A DNA stretch of 43,471 nucleotides from DAOQVB01 sp964400865. GTDB lineage: Bacteria; Patescibacteriota; Microgenomatia; UBA1400; PJMF01. The position numbers and the translations under genes were made by a program. Within the stretch, counting starts at the first letter, position 1. The number at the start of each line of letters is the position of its first letter. The stretch covers positions 1-43,471 of the forward strand of contig CAYNWG010000005.1 in assembly GCA_964400865.1 (NCBI GenBank), read 5' to 3'. The notes beneath the pieces were generated by a model. It did not search any database. It saw only the letters and a program-made list of their open reading frames with translations, and had not been told where the DNA came from. This document shows positions 33,329 through 41,156 of this stretch, piece after piece.

Positions 33329-33747
33329 AACGATGTGACTGACTCAGCGATGGCTTCAGCTCTTGGTTCAACTTGTTCAAGATATTGGTGATACCGATCT
33401 TGATCCCAAATTTCAATCCAAGAGTAGCTCCCTACGATCACTACTTGTTTGACCAAGTGAGCGAACTCAATCAAGTACTCGGGCAGTTGTACTCGACCTT
33501 GGGAGTCAGCTTGTACTTCACGGGCTTCGTTAGTAAGTAAGCGGACAAAGTCTCGATGCGACTGTTTTGTGAAGGTGCTAGCGGCTATTTGTTGGAGTTG
33601 TTGCTGGTATTCCGCCTTTGGGAATACGAACAGTCCTCCATCTAGGCCGCGGGTAACAATCCAATCTGTTACCTGCTCGCGAAACGTCTTTGGCAGAGAG
33701 ATTCTTCCCTTATCTTCAAGGTGGTGGTAATATCTGCCAATAAACAT
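33325..33747 (-). CDS. mraZ: MraZ transcriptional regulator of the dcw cluster
   Basis: The 140-residue protein has two AbrB/SpoVT-like SWI motifs: GRYYHHLEDKGRISLPKTFR at the N-terminus and REVQADSQGRVQLPEYL in the second half. MraZ rings bind tandem repeats just upstream of their own gene and repress or tune the dcw operon. Such repeats are present at 33761-33790. It is the first gene of the cluster and overlaps rsmH by four bases. Confidence 0.95.
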   Translation of the reverse strand: MFIGRYYHHLEDKGRISLPKTFREQVTDWIVTRGLDGGLFVFPKAEYQQQLQQIAASTFTKQSHRDFVRLLTNEAREVQADSQGRVQLPEYLIEFAHLVKQVVIVGSYSWIEIWDQDRYHQYLEQVEPRAEAIAESVTSL

Positions 33748-33759
33748 TTCTATATTGAT

Positions 33760-33788
33760 ACTTTACCACTTTTTACCACTGTGAACAA
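33760..33788 (-). promoter_or_regulatory. Predicted promoter of the dcw cluster
   Basis: TTGTTC (33783-33788) and TAAAGT (33760-33765) on the minus strand are separated by 17 bases. The predicted start near 33753 gives a leader of about five bases. The MraZ repeats occupy the spacer. Confidence 0.5.
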
Positions 33789-33790
33789 CT
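33761..33790 (-). promoter_or_regulatory. Probable MraZ operator: 10-bp tandem repeats
   Basis: On the minus strand AGTGGTAAAA is followed immediately by AGTGGTAAAG, a 10-bp period. The ten bases before them, AGTTGTTCAC, look like a degenerate third copy. Known MraZ boxes are direct repeats of a TGGG or AAAGTG(G/T) core at 10-bp spacing; the copies here keep AAAGTGGT. Confidence 0.75.
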
Positions 33791-33843
33791 ATCGCACTAC
33801 TAGCTCAAACTGTAAAGACAAAGAAAAGGCGAAATACTGTAGA

Positions 33844-34020
33844 ATGATTGATATGAGGAAAGAACAAATGGGGGAAGGAAAAGAAAGAAAATCAATTCAG
33901 AAACTCTGGGAGGAGAGCGATCGCATCACACAAGAAATACTTTCTCATCCATGGAAATACCCATTTCAATATTTGATTATGAGACTGGGGAGATTCCCTG
34001 ATAAAAGCGAAAGTAAATAG
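33844..34020 (+). CDS. Small hypothetical protein divergent from mraZ
   Basis: The 58-residue frame from the ATG at 33844 is highly charged in its N-terminal half (KEQMGEGKERKS), then LWEESDRITQEILSHPWKY and a basic end. It has no membrane helix and no known motif. ATGs at 33853 and 33868 are alternative starts. Codon use is unremarkable. It fills an otherwise empty 300-base interval and is convergent with the secreted protein gene that follows. I cannot assign a function and its reality is only moderately supported. Confidence 0.4.
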   Translation: MIDMRKEQMGEGKERKSIQKLWEESDRITQEILSHPWKYPFQYLIMRLGRFPDKSESK

Positions 34021-34048
34021 AATTATTAACAACTAACAATTCTGGATA

Positions 34049-34846
34049 CTATTTGGTCACTGCTAAGTAGGCAACGGCCAGCGGCACTTCCGTAGTAATA
34101 GTTTTGCCGTCAACAGTTGCTGTAACATAGCTCCACTCTGCTCCATCCCACACAGCAACATGAGTGGCCCCATCTTGATTGGCGCGGATGGTCAAGTCTC
34201 CAGTACCCTTGAGAGCCGAAGATGTTTCTAGAGCATAGATTTCTGATACGACCGCGCCCTCTAAACCCTCTGGATAGCCAGGTGTATTAAACACAATCGA
34301 GTAACGTTGCTTTGCCAACTCTGGTGAAGTTAGTTGAAATTTAGCATCCTTGGAAGCCACTTCAGCGCTTTTAGTGGTGTTATCAAAATAGCGCCAATCT
34401 GATTTTAGGGCGTACTTAGTTTCATCAGCATATCTGGTGAGTAAAGTCCCACCCTGAATGTCGGTATGATAGGTACAAGCTCCACCAGCACTACAACTGC
34501 CAAGTAAAATTTTAATACTACTTGGTAGAGATTCCAGTGAAAGTTTGCCAAAAGCACCTTGTAATAATGTTCCAGCCTGATACTCAAGTTCATACTCTGT
34601 TTCTGATGCAGATTTCTTGAGCGATACCACCGTCAATGTAACATTTCTACCATCGCTCTCTGGATGAATTTGAATAAATGGTCGCTCTGCCACAGGAATT
34701 GTATTTACTTGCTCGGGTGCAGATTTTTTGGTTGGGGTAGTGTCTGCAGCAGGCGTAGATTTACCGATTTTTGAAAAAACAAATACTCCGCCAATAACTA
34801 ATACAAGCAAGGCTATGACAGCCGGGATTAGAATTTTTTTATTCAT
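34049..34846 (-). CDS. Secreted or anchored protein of unknown function
   Basis: The 265-residue protein starts with a short basic end and one hydrophobic helix (about residues 5-26), then a Thr/Ser/Pro/Lys-rich linker and a beta-rich extracytoplasmic region. A CSAGGAC pair of Cys (about 122-128) could form a disulphide. No family is recognised. Its strong promoter overlaps the end of glyS and places the start within a few bases of the ATG. It is convergent with the small hypothetical gene. Confidence 0.75.
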   Translation of the reverse strand: MNKKILIPAVIALLVLVIGGVFVFSKIGKSTPAADTTPTKKSAPEQVNTIPVAERPFIQIHPESDGRNVTLTVVSLKKSASETEYELEYQAGTLLQGAFGKLSLESLPSSIKILLGSCSAGGACTYHTDIQGGTLLTRYADETKYALKSDWRYFDNTTKSAEVASKDAKFQLTSPELAKQRYSIVFNTPGYPEGLEGAVVSEIYALETSSALKGTGDLTIRANQDGATHVAVWDGAEWSYVTATVDGKTITTEVPLAVAYLAVTK

Positions 34847-34856
34847 ACAAGCAGTG

Positions 34857-34885
34857 AGTATACGAGATTATTGCATTGAATTCAA
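34857..34885 (-). promoter_or_regulatory. Promoter of the secreted protein gene
   Basis: TTGAAT (34880-34885, inside the end of glyS) and TATACT (34857-34862) on the minus strand are spaced 17 bases apart. The predicted start near 34850 is about four bases before the ATG. Confidence 0.7.
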
Positions 34886-36274
34886 ATGGGCACTCAACTC
34901 ATCAAGATGAAGCCTTTTCTGTTCCGTGGTATCTCGGTTTCGAATGGTAACGGTTTGATCCTCGAGGGTCTGGAAATCAATAGTAACGCAAGCTGGGGTA
35001 CCAATCTCATCTTGATATAAATAGCGTTTGCCAATGTTGCCACGGTCATCCCAAGTGGTGCGCATTTGCGGTAATAGTTGTGTGTAAACTTCTTGAGCTT
35101 TGGCAACTAATTCTGGTTTATTTTTTAGCAGAGGAAATACTGCCACTTGATAGGGAGCAAGTGATGGCTTGAGGCGAAGCACGGTGCGCTGCTTTTCTGT
35201 ATCTTCCCAATAGGCTTCACAAAGTACCATAAGCATAGTTCGGCCGATGCCGAGCGCTGGTTCGATGACGTGAGGAAGAAAAGTTTTCCCGGTTTGGGGG
35301 TCGCGATAGCTGAGATCTTCGCCAGAAATGTTTTGGTGTTGAGTAAGGTCGTAGTTAGTTCGGTACGCGACACCCCACAACTCTTTAAACCCAAATGGAA
35401 AGGCATAATCCAGATCAAATGTGTCTTTTGAGTAGTGGCTCCGTTCTGTGTCAGTGTGTTGACGCCATTGGAGGTGATCTGCGGAAATTCCGAGTGTTTC
35501 AGTCACAAATTGCCACATCTGCTGCTTCCATTTTTCTAGTAATTCTTGCCAATTGGTAGTTTCTGGATCAAAAAAATATTCAATTTCGGCTTGTTCTAGT
35601 TCCAGCGTGCGAAAGATAAATTGTCCGGTCGTGACTTCATTGCGGAAGCTTTTACCAATTTGGCCAATTCCAAAGGGTAACTGAACCCGAGTAGAATTAA
35701 GCACCTGCTTAAAATTAGAAAAAATACCCTGAGCTGTCTCACCTCGCAAATAAACCTTGGCTTTTTCATCAGCGACCGAGCCTATTGCGGTTTCAAACAA
35801 CAAATTAAACTGTTTTGGTTCACTAACGGGATTACCTTCAGGACTGAGCACTTTGTATTTGATAATTACTTCGCCCATTTCTATCACCGTCAAATCCTCG
35901 ACAGTTTTGTTAGTTAGTTCAGGCGGAACACTTGCTTGAAGCTTGAGCCAGCCTTCTAACAGATGATCGGCGCGATACCGCTTATGTGTCTTGACGTCTT
36001 CCACCAACGGATCATTGAATGAGTCAACATGTCCTGAGGCAACCCAAGTTTGAGGATGCAAAAGGATTTGTGTATCAAGACCAACCATATCTGGGCGTGA
36101 CTCAATAAAATTATGCCACCATTCGTTACGAATATTTTTAAGTAGTTGTGCTCCCAGAGGTCCAAAATCGTACGAACTAGTTAACCCTCCATAGATCTCT
36201 GATGTGGGAAATACAAATCCCCTGCGTTTGCACAGGGATACGATTGTCTCAAGTGATGGATTTTGATTGGACAT
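34868..36274 (-). CDS. glyS: Glycyl-tRNA synthetase, dimeric alpha2 type
   Basis: The 468-residue class II synthetase charges tRNA-Gly. It starts at the ATG at 36274 (MSNQNPSLETIVSLCKRRG); an open frame extends 42 codons into the leader but encodes riboswitch sequence. Class II motif 2 is seen in GQIGKSFRNEVT and motif 3 in EPALGIGRTMLMVL. The FVFPTSEIYGG opening is typical of the eukaryote/archaea/Gram-positive alpha2 form rather than the alpha2beta2 form. Only a weak AGAAAG precedes the ATG. Expression is controlled by the T-box attenuator. Confidence 0.96.
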   Translation of the reverse strand: MSNQNPSLETIVSLCKRRGFVFPTSEIYGGLTSSYDFGPLGAQLLKNIRNEWWHNFIESRPDMVGLDTQILLHPQTWVASGHVDSFNDPLVEDVKTHKRYRADHLLEGWLKLQASVPPELTNKTVEDLTVIEMGEVIIKYKVLSPEGNPVSEPKQFNLLFETAIGSVADEKAKVYLRGETAQGIFSNFKQVLNSTRVQLPFGIGQIGKSFRNEVTTGQFIFRTLELEQAEIEYFFDPETTNWQELLEKWKQQMWQFVTETLGISADHLQWRQHTDTERSHYSKDTFDLDYAFPFGFKELWGVAYRTNYDLTQHQNISGEDLSYRDPQTGKTFLPHVIEPALGIGRTMLMVLCEAYWEDTEKQRTVLRLKPSLAPYQVAVFPLLKNKPELVAKAQEVYTQLLPQMRTTWDDRGNIGKRYLYQDEIGTPACVTIDFQTLEDQTVTIRNRDTTEQKRLHLDELSAHLNSMQ

Positions 36275-36304
36275 AATTACTTTCTGTTTAGCTGAAAAAG
36301 GCAC

Positions 36305-36340
36305 AAAAAAACCTCCACCAGCGATATCTACTGATGAAGG
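36305..36340 (-). terminator. Attenuator terminator of the glyS T-box
   Basis: CCTTCATCAG pairs over all ten positions (with G-U pairs) with CTGGTGGAGG around the loop TAGATATCG, followed by seven Ts. The 5' arm is also the segment the antiterminator would capture. Confidence 0.88.
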
Positions 36341-36468
36341 GACCCAAGTTGGGCGGTTCCACCCCTCTTTCCTGAAACAAGCTCTAAAGCCTCGATCCAA
36401 GACGTCTTTTTGTACTTTACCTTGTATCTTTTGATTTGCTTGCCAAGGGCAGATAGCAAAGTAAATAT
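36305..36468 (-). promoter_or_regulatory. Glycyl T-box riboswitch leader of glyS, shortened Stem I
   Basis: The T-box core GGGGTGGAACCGCCC (36351-36365) matches the conserved AGGGUGGNACCGCG. Its UGGA (36358-36361) would pair with a UCCA 3' end, as expected for tRNA-Gly with discriminator U. A terminator follows. Upstream, a Stem I candidate is only about 50 bases (36416-36465). UUUACUUUG pairs with CAAGGUAAA and UAUCU with AGAUA, closing a 21-base loop. GGC in that loop (36442-36444) or GGU in the 3' arm (36419-36421) could be the Gly specifier. A small hairpin (36389-36403) may be Stem III. The canonical distal loops of Stem I are not evident. Class is certain to me, fold details are inferred. 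Confidence 0.88.
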
Positions 36469-36474
36469 AGAATC

Positions 36475-36503
36475 ATTGTAGACTATTAAACTACTGCTGT
36501 CAA
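36475..36503 (-). promoter_or_regulatory. Promoter of the glyS T-box leader
   Basis: A consensus TTGACA (36498-36503) and TACAAT (36475-36480) on the minus strand are spaced 17 bases apart. The predicted start near 36468 precedes Stem I by a few bases. Confidence 0.8.
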
Positions 36504-36519
36504 CACTAATACTATAGGA

Positions 36520-36867
36520 CTATTGATTATTGTTAATGATTTCAATCGTTCCATTTTTCATCTTGACGGTTCTGCCGCTCTGAGTAGAAATTATCTCACC
36601 ATTTTGCATTATCACTGATTCATTGGTAGTTGTTGTCAAGCCATCGATAGTAGTATTAGATCGGTTGATAACGTTGATGATGGATGAATTCACCTGTCGA
36701 TTTGGATGGCTGCTATTTATGTAGATGTCGCCAATAATTGATGCCAGAACAATCAGTAAAAAGAGCAAGCCAAAAATAAAAATCTGAGAAGCATGGTCAC
36801 GTAAAATTCGGTTGAGCCAATATTCGGTGGCAGGAGAAAGTTTGGTAGTTGTTGGTTTTTTTGACAT
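36520..36867 (-). CDS. Small single-pass membrane protein, unknown function
   Basis: The 115-residue protein has a cytoplasmic N-terminus, one membrane helix (about 29-46, IFIFGLLFLLIVLASII), and an Asn/Ser/Thr-rich extracytoplasmic end with short NGxI(I/V) repeats. No family is recognised. The start is well supported by AGGGGTGAG eight bases upstream, which overlaps the recO stop. It is probably co-transcribed with recO; glyS has its own promoter just after it. Confidence 0.7.
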   Translation of the reverse strand: MSKKPTTTKLSPATEYWLNRILRDHASQIFIFGLLFLLIVLASIIGDIYINSSHPNRQVNSSIINVINRSNTTIDGLTTTTNESVIMQNGEIISTQSGRTVKMKNGTIEIINNNQ

Positions 36868-36874
36868 ATTGTTC

Positions 36875-37420
36875 TCACCCCTTCACACTCAAAAAATTAT
36901 AACTCCGCATGGGTTTATCCGAAAGGGCGCCTATGTAGTCACCAATGGTTTCATATTTTGAATCTTCCGGATCTTGGTACCCAAGTTGAGTAATAATGGA
37001 GCGGAAAGTCGTACGTACATCGGTTGAGCCAAGACAATTTTGAACGATATTCTGGCGAAGTTGTACGATTTGGTTAAAAATTTTCTCTTCAAGTTCTGAT
37101 TCAATAAATAGTCGCTCGCACAGTTCTAACAGTTGGGAAAGTTGTTTTATTCGAATTAGTGTGGACTCCATCAAAGAGCAGTCTTCTTCCATCAGAGCTT
37201 GGGTGAGGAGCGGCAAACTTTTTGTTTCAAGCCAGTGGAATCGCACAAGGTTGCCTGGCTGTAGCGCAGAGCGCTTGGTTGATTTGAGTGTGCGAACACC
37301 TTTGGCGCGGCAAACGAGTTTGCCGCGCTCTTGAGTCAACAGTGTTACTAGTACGTCTGTCTCTCCCACTTTAACTCGTTTGAGTACCAATCCAACTGCA
37401 GTAAAATTTCGTTGTGACAT
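36875..37420 (-). CDS. recO: RecO-like DNA repair protein, short
   Basis: The 181-residue protein has the RecO N-terminal OB fold (FTAVGLVLKRVKVGETDVLV, then LTQERGKLVCRAKGVR), followed by the helical region. RecO, with RecF/RecR, loads RecA on gapped DNA. It is shorter than E. coli RecO (242 residues), the C-terminal part is cut short, and no zinc-binding Cys cluster is present. It starts twelve bases after the DUF4012 gene and is followed by the small membrane protein gene. Confidence 0.82.
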   Translation of the reverse strand: MSQRNFTAVGLVLKRVKVGETDVLVTLLTQERGKLVCRAKGVRTLKSTKRSALQPGNLVRFHWLETKSLPLLTQALMEEDCSLMESTLIRIKQLSQLLELCERLFIESELEEKIFNQIVQLRQNIVQNCLGSTDVRTTFRSIITQLGYQDPEDSKYETIGDYIGALSDKPMRSYNFLSVKG

Positions 37421-37432
37421 ACTCGCAACTGT

Positions 37433-39373
37433 TTACCACGTCGTTGTATACGAGGTATCCTTATTGACCGTTAGCTCGTCTCTGCCACCGGTTACCTCCA
37501 TGGTAATTGGGTAGTCTGTAATTCCACCCTGTTTCCACAATTTTAGTTGATAGTCTGGCAGAGTGTATGGCACCGAATACGTTAGTCTGATCTTTGCCAC
37601 ACCATTTGGTTCTAGGATAAAAAATCCATCAAACACAGTAAAGCCAAGCTCATCATAGATTTTAGCGTCTTTGGTAAAACCAGTAGCTTCAATCAATTCA
37701 GAGCCAGCTGGAACATAAATTCGCGTCCAATCTCTTAAAGTGGAATTTAAACAGAGGAGTCCGGCTTCTAGGTTACAATTATCTGCTCGACGGTTATTCT
37801 TGTAAGTTATTTCTACTGTTTTTTTAATCTTTCCTTCAGTGGGGGCTTCGATTTGTTGCAACATTTCGTAGGTGGTAAAGAGGTTGGATTTTGCGCCACC
37901 TAAGTTGGCATTGATTACGGCAAAAAAGTCTTCTCCTTTAGTTGGAGGTGTCATGCGGCCAGCTACATTTATAGCTTCTGCAGCCTTTTGTAGTGATTCA
38001 TCAATATAATAGACTTGAATGTGTCTGCCTTGTAATGCCGATATCATGGCTTGAAAGAGTGGCCCATTTTTATCACTGGGTGCATCGTAAGCTTTGGAGA
38101 GTACTGCTCTCATAAACGGTCCAAGAACGCCTTTCCGATCTTCGCGAATATAATTAGTTGGCCGGGTAATGATTTCTGACAATGCATAGACAACCTGAGG
38201 ACAGTCGCAGCGCTTATCAATTTCTGCTGAGAATGTGCCATAGCCGGGTACTTGGACTGGGCCCAATACCTCGAGCAACTGCTTCAAAACCTCGGTATCA
38301 ACGGTGATAATACCATCGATGTTTTTGTCCCCCACCTTCGTGTAATTGGGTAAAAATTGATCCATCGAAACTTTAAAATCTGGAGAAATATTCATATCTC
38401 GCAGGTTCCAATATTTTTCAGTGGTGAGGTATCTACCCAGTGCTTCTGGAATCGGTAGTCTGGATCGATATTTTGTATCCAAGGCGTAGATATCATCTGA
38501 AGTTTCTGGTGTGACTTTGCCATCCTCAATATAAATGGTTGAAAAGGCAGTTAAAAATCCTCCAGTCGGTCGTAATTCATTATCGTTTTGAAAGAGTACT
38601 AAGTATTTGAGTCGCTCGCCTCTTCCGCCTGCCATAACTGGAATTTGTTCAATCACTGGTCGAAACTCGGTGACAGCGTTGAGTGCGGATTGAGACAAAT
38701 TTTGTGCTTGCAGAATAAGTGGCCGAACTGGTTGATTGCCAATTTGCTCAGGATATCGGTTGGCATCAATTTGTTGTAATGCTGTAACAGCAGTTTGAAT
38801 ATTTGTGGTGATTACATCCAACTCTGGCATAGCCTTATCAAGCGTATCGAGAATAAGCTTAATCCGATTTTCTGCTGTGCCACTTCCTGCTTCTGTTGGA
38901 GCTTGGCCATTGAGTCCTAGAACATCGGCGTAGGGTTCCACTGCATAGATCGCTTTCTGTGCAGCGGATAAACCAGCTTCTGCTGCGGAAAACCCGGCCA
39001 AGCCATCTGCGTAGTAATTTTTAGTAATTGGTAGGTAGTTGAAGAAACTTAATTTATGAAATTCGGTTTTAATCGATTCTAATTCCGCTGGTACCTTCTC
39101 CAACTCAGCTTTGGCTCCAGGTAGGTTCTGAGCCGAAAGTTGTTGCGCAACTGCTTGACCAGTGTATTGAAGGACGAATGCTTGCTGCTTAATTTGCTGC
39201 ACGACTATGAAAGTATAGATTAAGACACCACCCGCAATGCCTAATATAAGCAGAAGTGGGATGGCTATGCCAAGAAAAATTCTTTTTTTTGGCAGTTGTT
39301 TCTTAACTACGCCATCATTGAAGGTCTTTGGAGTGACAGATTTTTTGGGCAAACTTGGCAGAGCAATTCTCAT
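37433..39373 (-). CDS. DUF4012 membrane protein
   Basis: The 646-residue protein has a basic cytoplasmic N-terminus, one membrane helix (about 30-58) and a large extracytoplasmic region. The DUF4012 signature KYLVLFQNDNELRPTGGFL is followed by FSTIYIEDGKV, as in the family. The C-terminal half includes YVPAGSELIEATGF and beta-rich segments. The family's function is unknown; it is widespread in CPR and some Gram-positives and often lies near polysaccharide genes, as here. ATG at 39373 is chosen because an extended -10 box directly precedes it; a TTG two codons upstream is less likely. Confidence 0.88.
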   Translation of the reverse strand: MRIALPSLPKKSVTPKTFNDGVVKKQLPKKRIFLGIAIPLLLILGIAGGVLIYTFIVVQQIKQQAFVLQYTGQAVAQQLSAQNLPGAKAELEKVPAELESIKTEFHKLSFFNYLPITKNYYADGLAGFSAAEAGLSAAQKAIYAVEPYADVLGLNGQAPTEAGSGTAENRIKLILDTLDKAMPELDVITTNIQTAVTALQQIDANRYPEQIGNQPVRPLILQAQNLSQSALNAVTEFRPVIEQIPVMAGGRGERLKYLVLFQNDNELRPTGGFLTAFSTIYIEDGKVTPETSDDIYALDTKYRSRLPIPEALGRYLTTEKYWNLRDMNISPDFKVSMDQFLPNYTKVGDKNIDGIITVDTEVLKQLLEVLGPVQVPGYGTFSAEIDKRCDCPQVVYALSEIITRPTNYIREDRKGVLGPFMRAVLSKAYDAPSDKNGPLFQAMISALQGRHIQVYYIDESLQKAAEAINVAGRMTPPTKGEDFFAVINANLGGAKSNLFTTYEMLQQIEAPTEGKIKKTVEITYKNNRRADNCNLEAGLLCLNSTLRDWTRIYVPAGSELIEATGFTKDAKIYDELGFTVFDGFFILEPNGVAKIRLTYSVPYTLPDYQLKLWKQGGITDYPITMEVTGGRDELTVNKDTSYTTTW

Positions 39374-39381
39374 AGACAAAC

Positions 39382-39390
39382 AGTATATCA
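39382..39390 (-). promoter_or_regulatory. Extended -10 box of the DUF4012 gene
   Basis: TGATATACT on the minus strand ends eight bases before the ATG at 39373. It is the same nonamer as before the hydrolase gene at 3034-3042. Confidence 0.6.
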
Positions 39391-39401
39391 GATGTTGACA
39401 A

Positions 39402-40052
39402 TTACCACTTTGAAATCATGGCTTTGGGAGTTTTAAACAGGAGGATGATGTCTTCAACTATACTGTGACGTTTGGCATATGCAGCATCAATTTTTGCACG
39501 TTGGATAAACGGTATTTCGTTGCGGCCAGTGGTTTGCCAAACTCCAGTGATACCTGGTTTGACCGATAAAATCAACGGAATATATCCTTTGGTTTCTGGG
39601 AATTTTTTACTCTGTTCTTCAAGCTCCTTTTGTAAGTAGGCTCGAGGTCCGACCATGCTCATATCTCCAAGTAGAACGTTGATAAGCTGGGGAAATTCGT
39701 CAATTGTGAGCGACCGCAACACCTTACCTATCTTGGTAATTCTGGGATCATTTTTAATCTTCCAGTCACCATTTTTAAATCTCTCAAGCAGTTTTTTATC
39801 TTGGTTGTGAAGAATATCGTCCGCATTGTGTACCATTGAACGAAATTTATACAGATAAAACTCAACACCATCTTTACCCAGTCGACGATGACGAAACAAT
39901 ATTGGGAAACCAGAGTCAAGATAGATCAAAATTGGCACAATGATCCAAAAAGGTAAAAACAGTACCGTTAAGATAGTCGCAACAATAATATCGAGAATTC
40001 TTTTTGTAAATTCATACCAAAAGGCTTGCTGAAAGTGTTTTGGCCAATTCAT
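39402..40052 (-). CDS. Undecaprenyl-phosphate sugar phosphotransferase (bacterial sugar transferase family)
   Basis: The 216-residue protein is the catalytic half of a WcaJ/PglC-like enzyme. It has an N-terminal membrane segment (about 17-48), and the basic stretch FRHRRLGKDGVEFYLYKFRSM. RSLTIDEFPQLINVLLGDMSMVGPRAYL and LSVKPGITGVWQTTGRNE complete the family pattern. It starts lipid-linked glycan synthesis by transferring a sugar-1-phosphate to undecaprenyl phosphate. It lacks the long N-terminal membrane region of WcaJ. It overlaps manC by four bases (ATGA) and ends the polysaccharide block. Confidence 0.92.
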   Translation of the reverse strand: MNWPKHFQQAFWYEFTKRILDIIVATILTVLFLPFWIIVPILIYLDSGFPILFRHRRLGKDGVEFYLYKFRSMVHNADDILHNQDKKLLERFKNGDWKIKNDPRITKIGKVLRSLTIDEFPQLINVLLGDMSMVGPRAYLQKELEEQSKKFPETKGYIPLILSVKPGITGVWQTTGRNEIPFIQRAKIDAAYAKRHSIVEDIILLFKTPKAMISKW

Positions 40053-41156
40053 AGATATTCAGAACGTTTTTCTTCTTTAAGTCTTTCAACTAACTTTTTT
40101 ACATCCTGACTGCGAGATTTTGGGGCAATCATGACGATATCTGGAGTATCAACAATAATCATATCACGGACACCAAGTAGTGCTACCAAGCGGCCGTTGG
40201 AATGAATTAAGTTATTTTGAGACTCAACGGATAGCGTCGGCAGTCGGTCTTGATCGCCGTCACTAATGATGACGTTACCAGCAAGATCTTTTTGACCCAA
40301 GTGGTAAACCACGAGCCATTCACCTATGTCATCCCAGCCGAAGTCACCTGGTACTAATACAAGATTTTCTGCTTTTTCTGAAATTGCATAATCAATTGAA
40401 ATTGGCTCGACTGAGGCATNNNNNNNNNNGCGACTTGGTAAAATCGTTTATTGATTGTCCTACCAGTGCTTTTGCCGATTTCCATATTTCTGGTTGTAAT
40501 TGCTGAAAAGCAGTTATGATTGTTTGAGTTGCCCACACATACATATTGGCGTTCCAAAAATATTTGCCAGTGGCCAAAAAGGCTCTTGCGGTTGTTTCAT
40601 TAGGTTTTTCGGTAAAACTTTCCACTTTAAACAATGAGGTTGCTCTTGAAGATTGGCGAATTGAATCGCTAATTTTGATATATCCAAAAGCAGTTGAAGC
40701 AAATTTGGGCGAAATGCCGACTGTAACTAGGAATTCATTTTCGGCAGCTATATCTGCAGCTGCCTTCATCACCCGAATAAACTCAGGCTCATCCTGAACG
40801 ACATGATCTGCTGCGGCATTGACAACTACTGCTTTGGGATCAAGATTATGGGCAAAAAGTGAGCCAACAAGCATTGCCAATGCAGTATCTCTTTTGTCTG
40901 GTTCCAAAATGATATTATTTTTTGGTAATTCTGGTAGTAACTCAGCGACTTTTTTTGAGTATTTTTGGTTAGTTACAACGATCATTTTTTCCCAAGGAAT
41001 AAATGAGTTTAGTCGTTGGGCAGTTATCTGTAGCATGGTGTGTTTTCCCATGAGTTTTAAAAATTGTTTGGGAGTATCGTTACGAGATTTTGGCCACAAT
41101 CGTGTGCCACCGCCGCCAGCTAGTATCACAGCATACACGTGAGAGTTTTGAATCAT
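40049..41156 (-). CDS. manC: Mannose-1-phosphate guanylyltransferase, interrupted by an assembly gap
   Basis: The N-terminal part (40430-41156) has the nucleotidyltransferase signature LAGGGGTRLWPKSRND and the following QFLKLMG. VVNAADHVV-like sequence (VVVNAAADHVV) and FTEKPNETTA follow. After the ten-N gap (40420-40429) the frame resumes with ISIDYAISEKAENLVLVPGDFGWDDIGEW, which is the conserved GDP-mannose pyrophosphorylase region, through the end at 40049. The two parts are in different frames if ten Ns are taken literally, so the gap size is nominal and the gene is probably intact. It makes GDP-mannose for the two GT4 enzymes upstream. The type II isomerase domain of longer ManC proteins is absent. 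Confidence 0.88.
40420..40429. other. Assembly gap (10 N) inside manC
   Basis: Ten Ns. The manC frame differs on the two sides, so the true length is not ten bases modulo three. Confidence 0.98.

Noticed and set aside
36275..36400. GlyRS N-terminal extension of 42 residues
   Set aside because: These codons are the T-box and terminator sequence of the leader; GlyRS homology begins just after the ATG at 36274.
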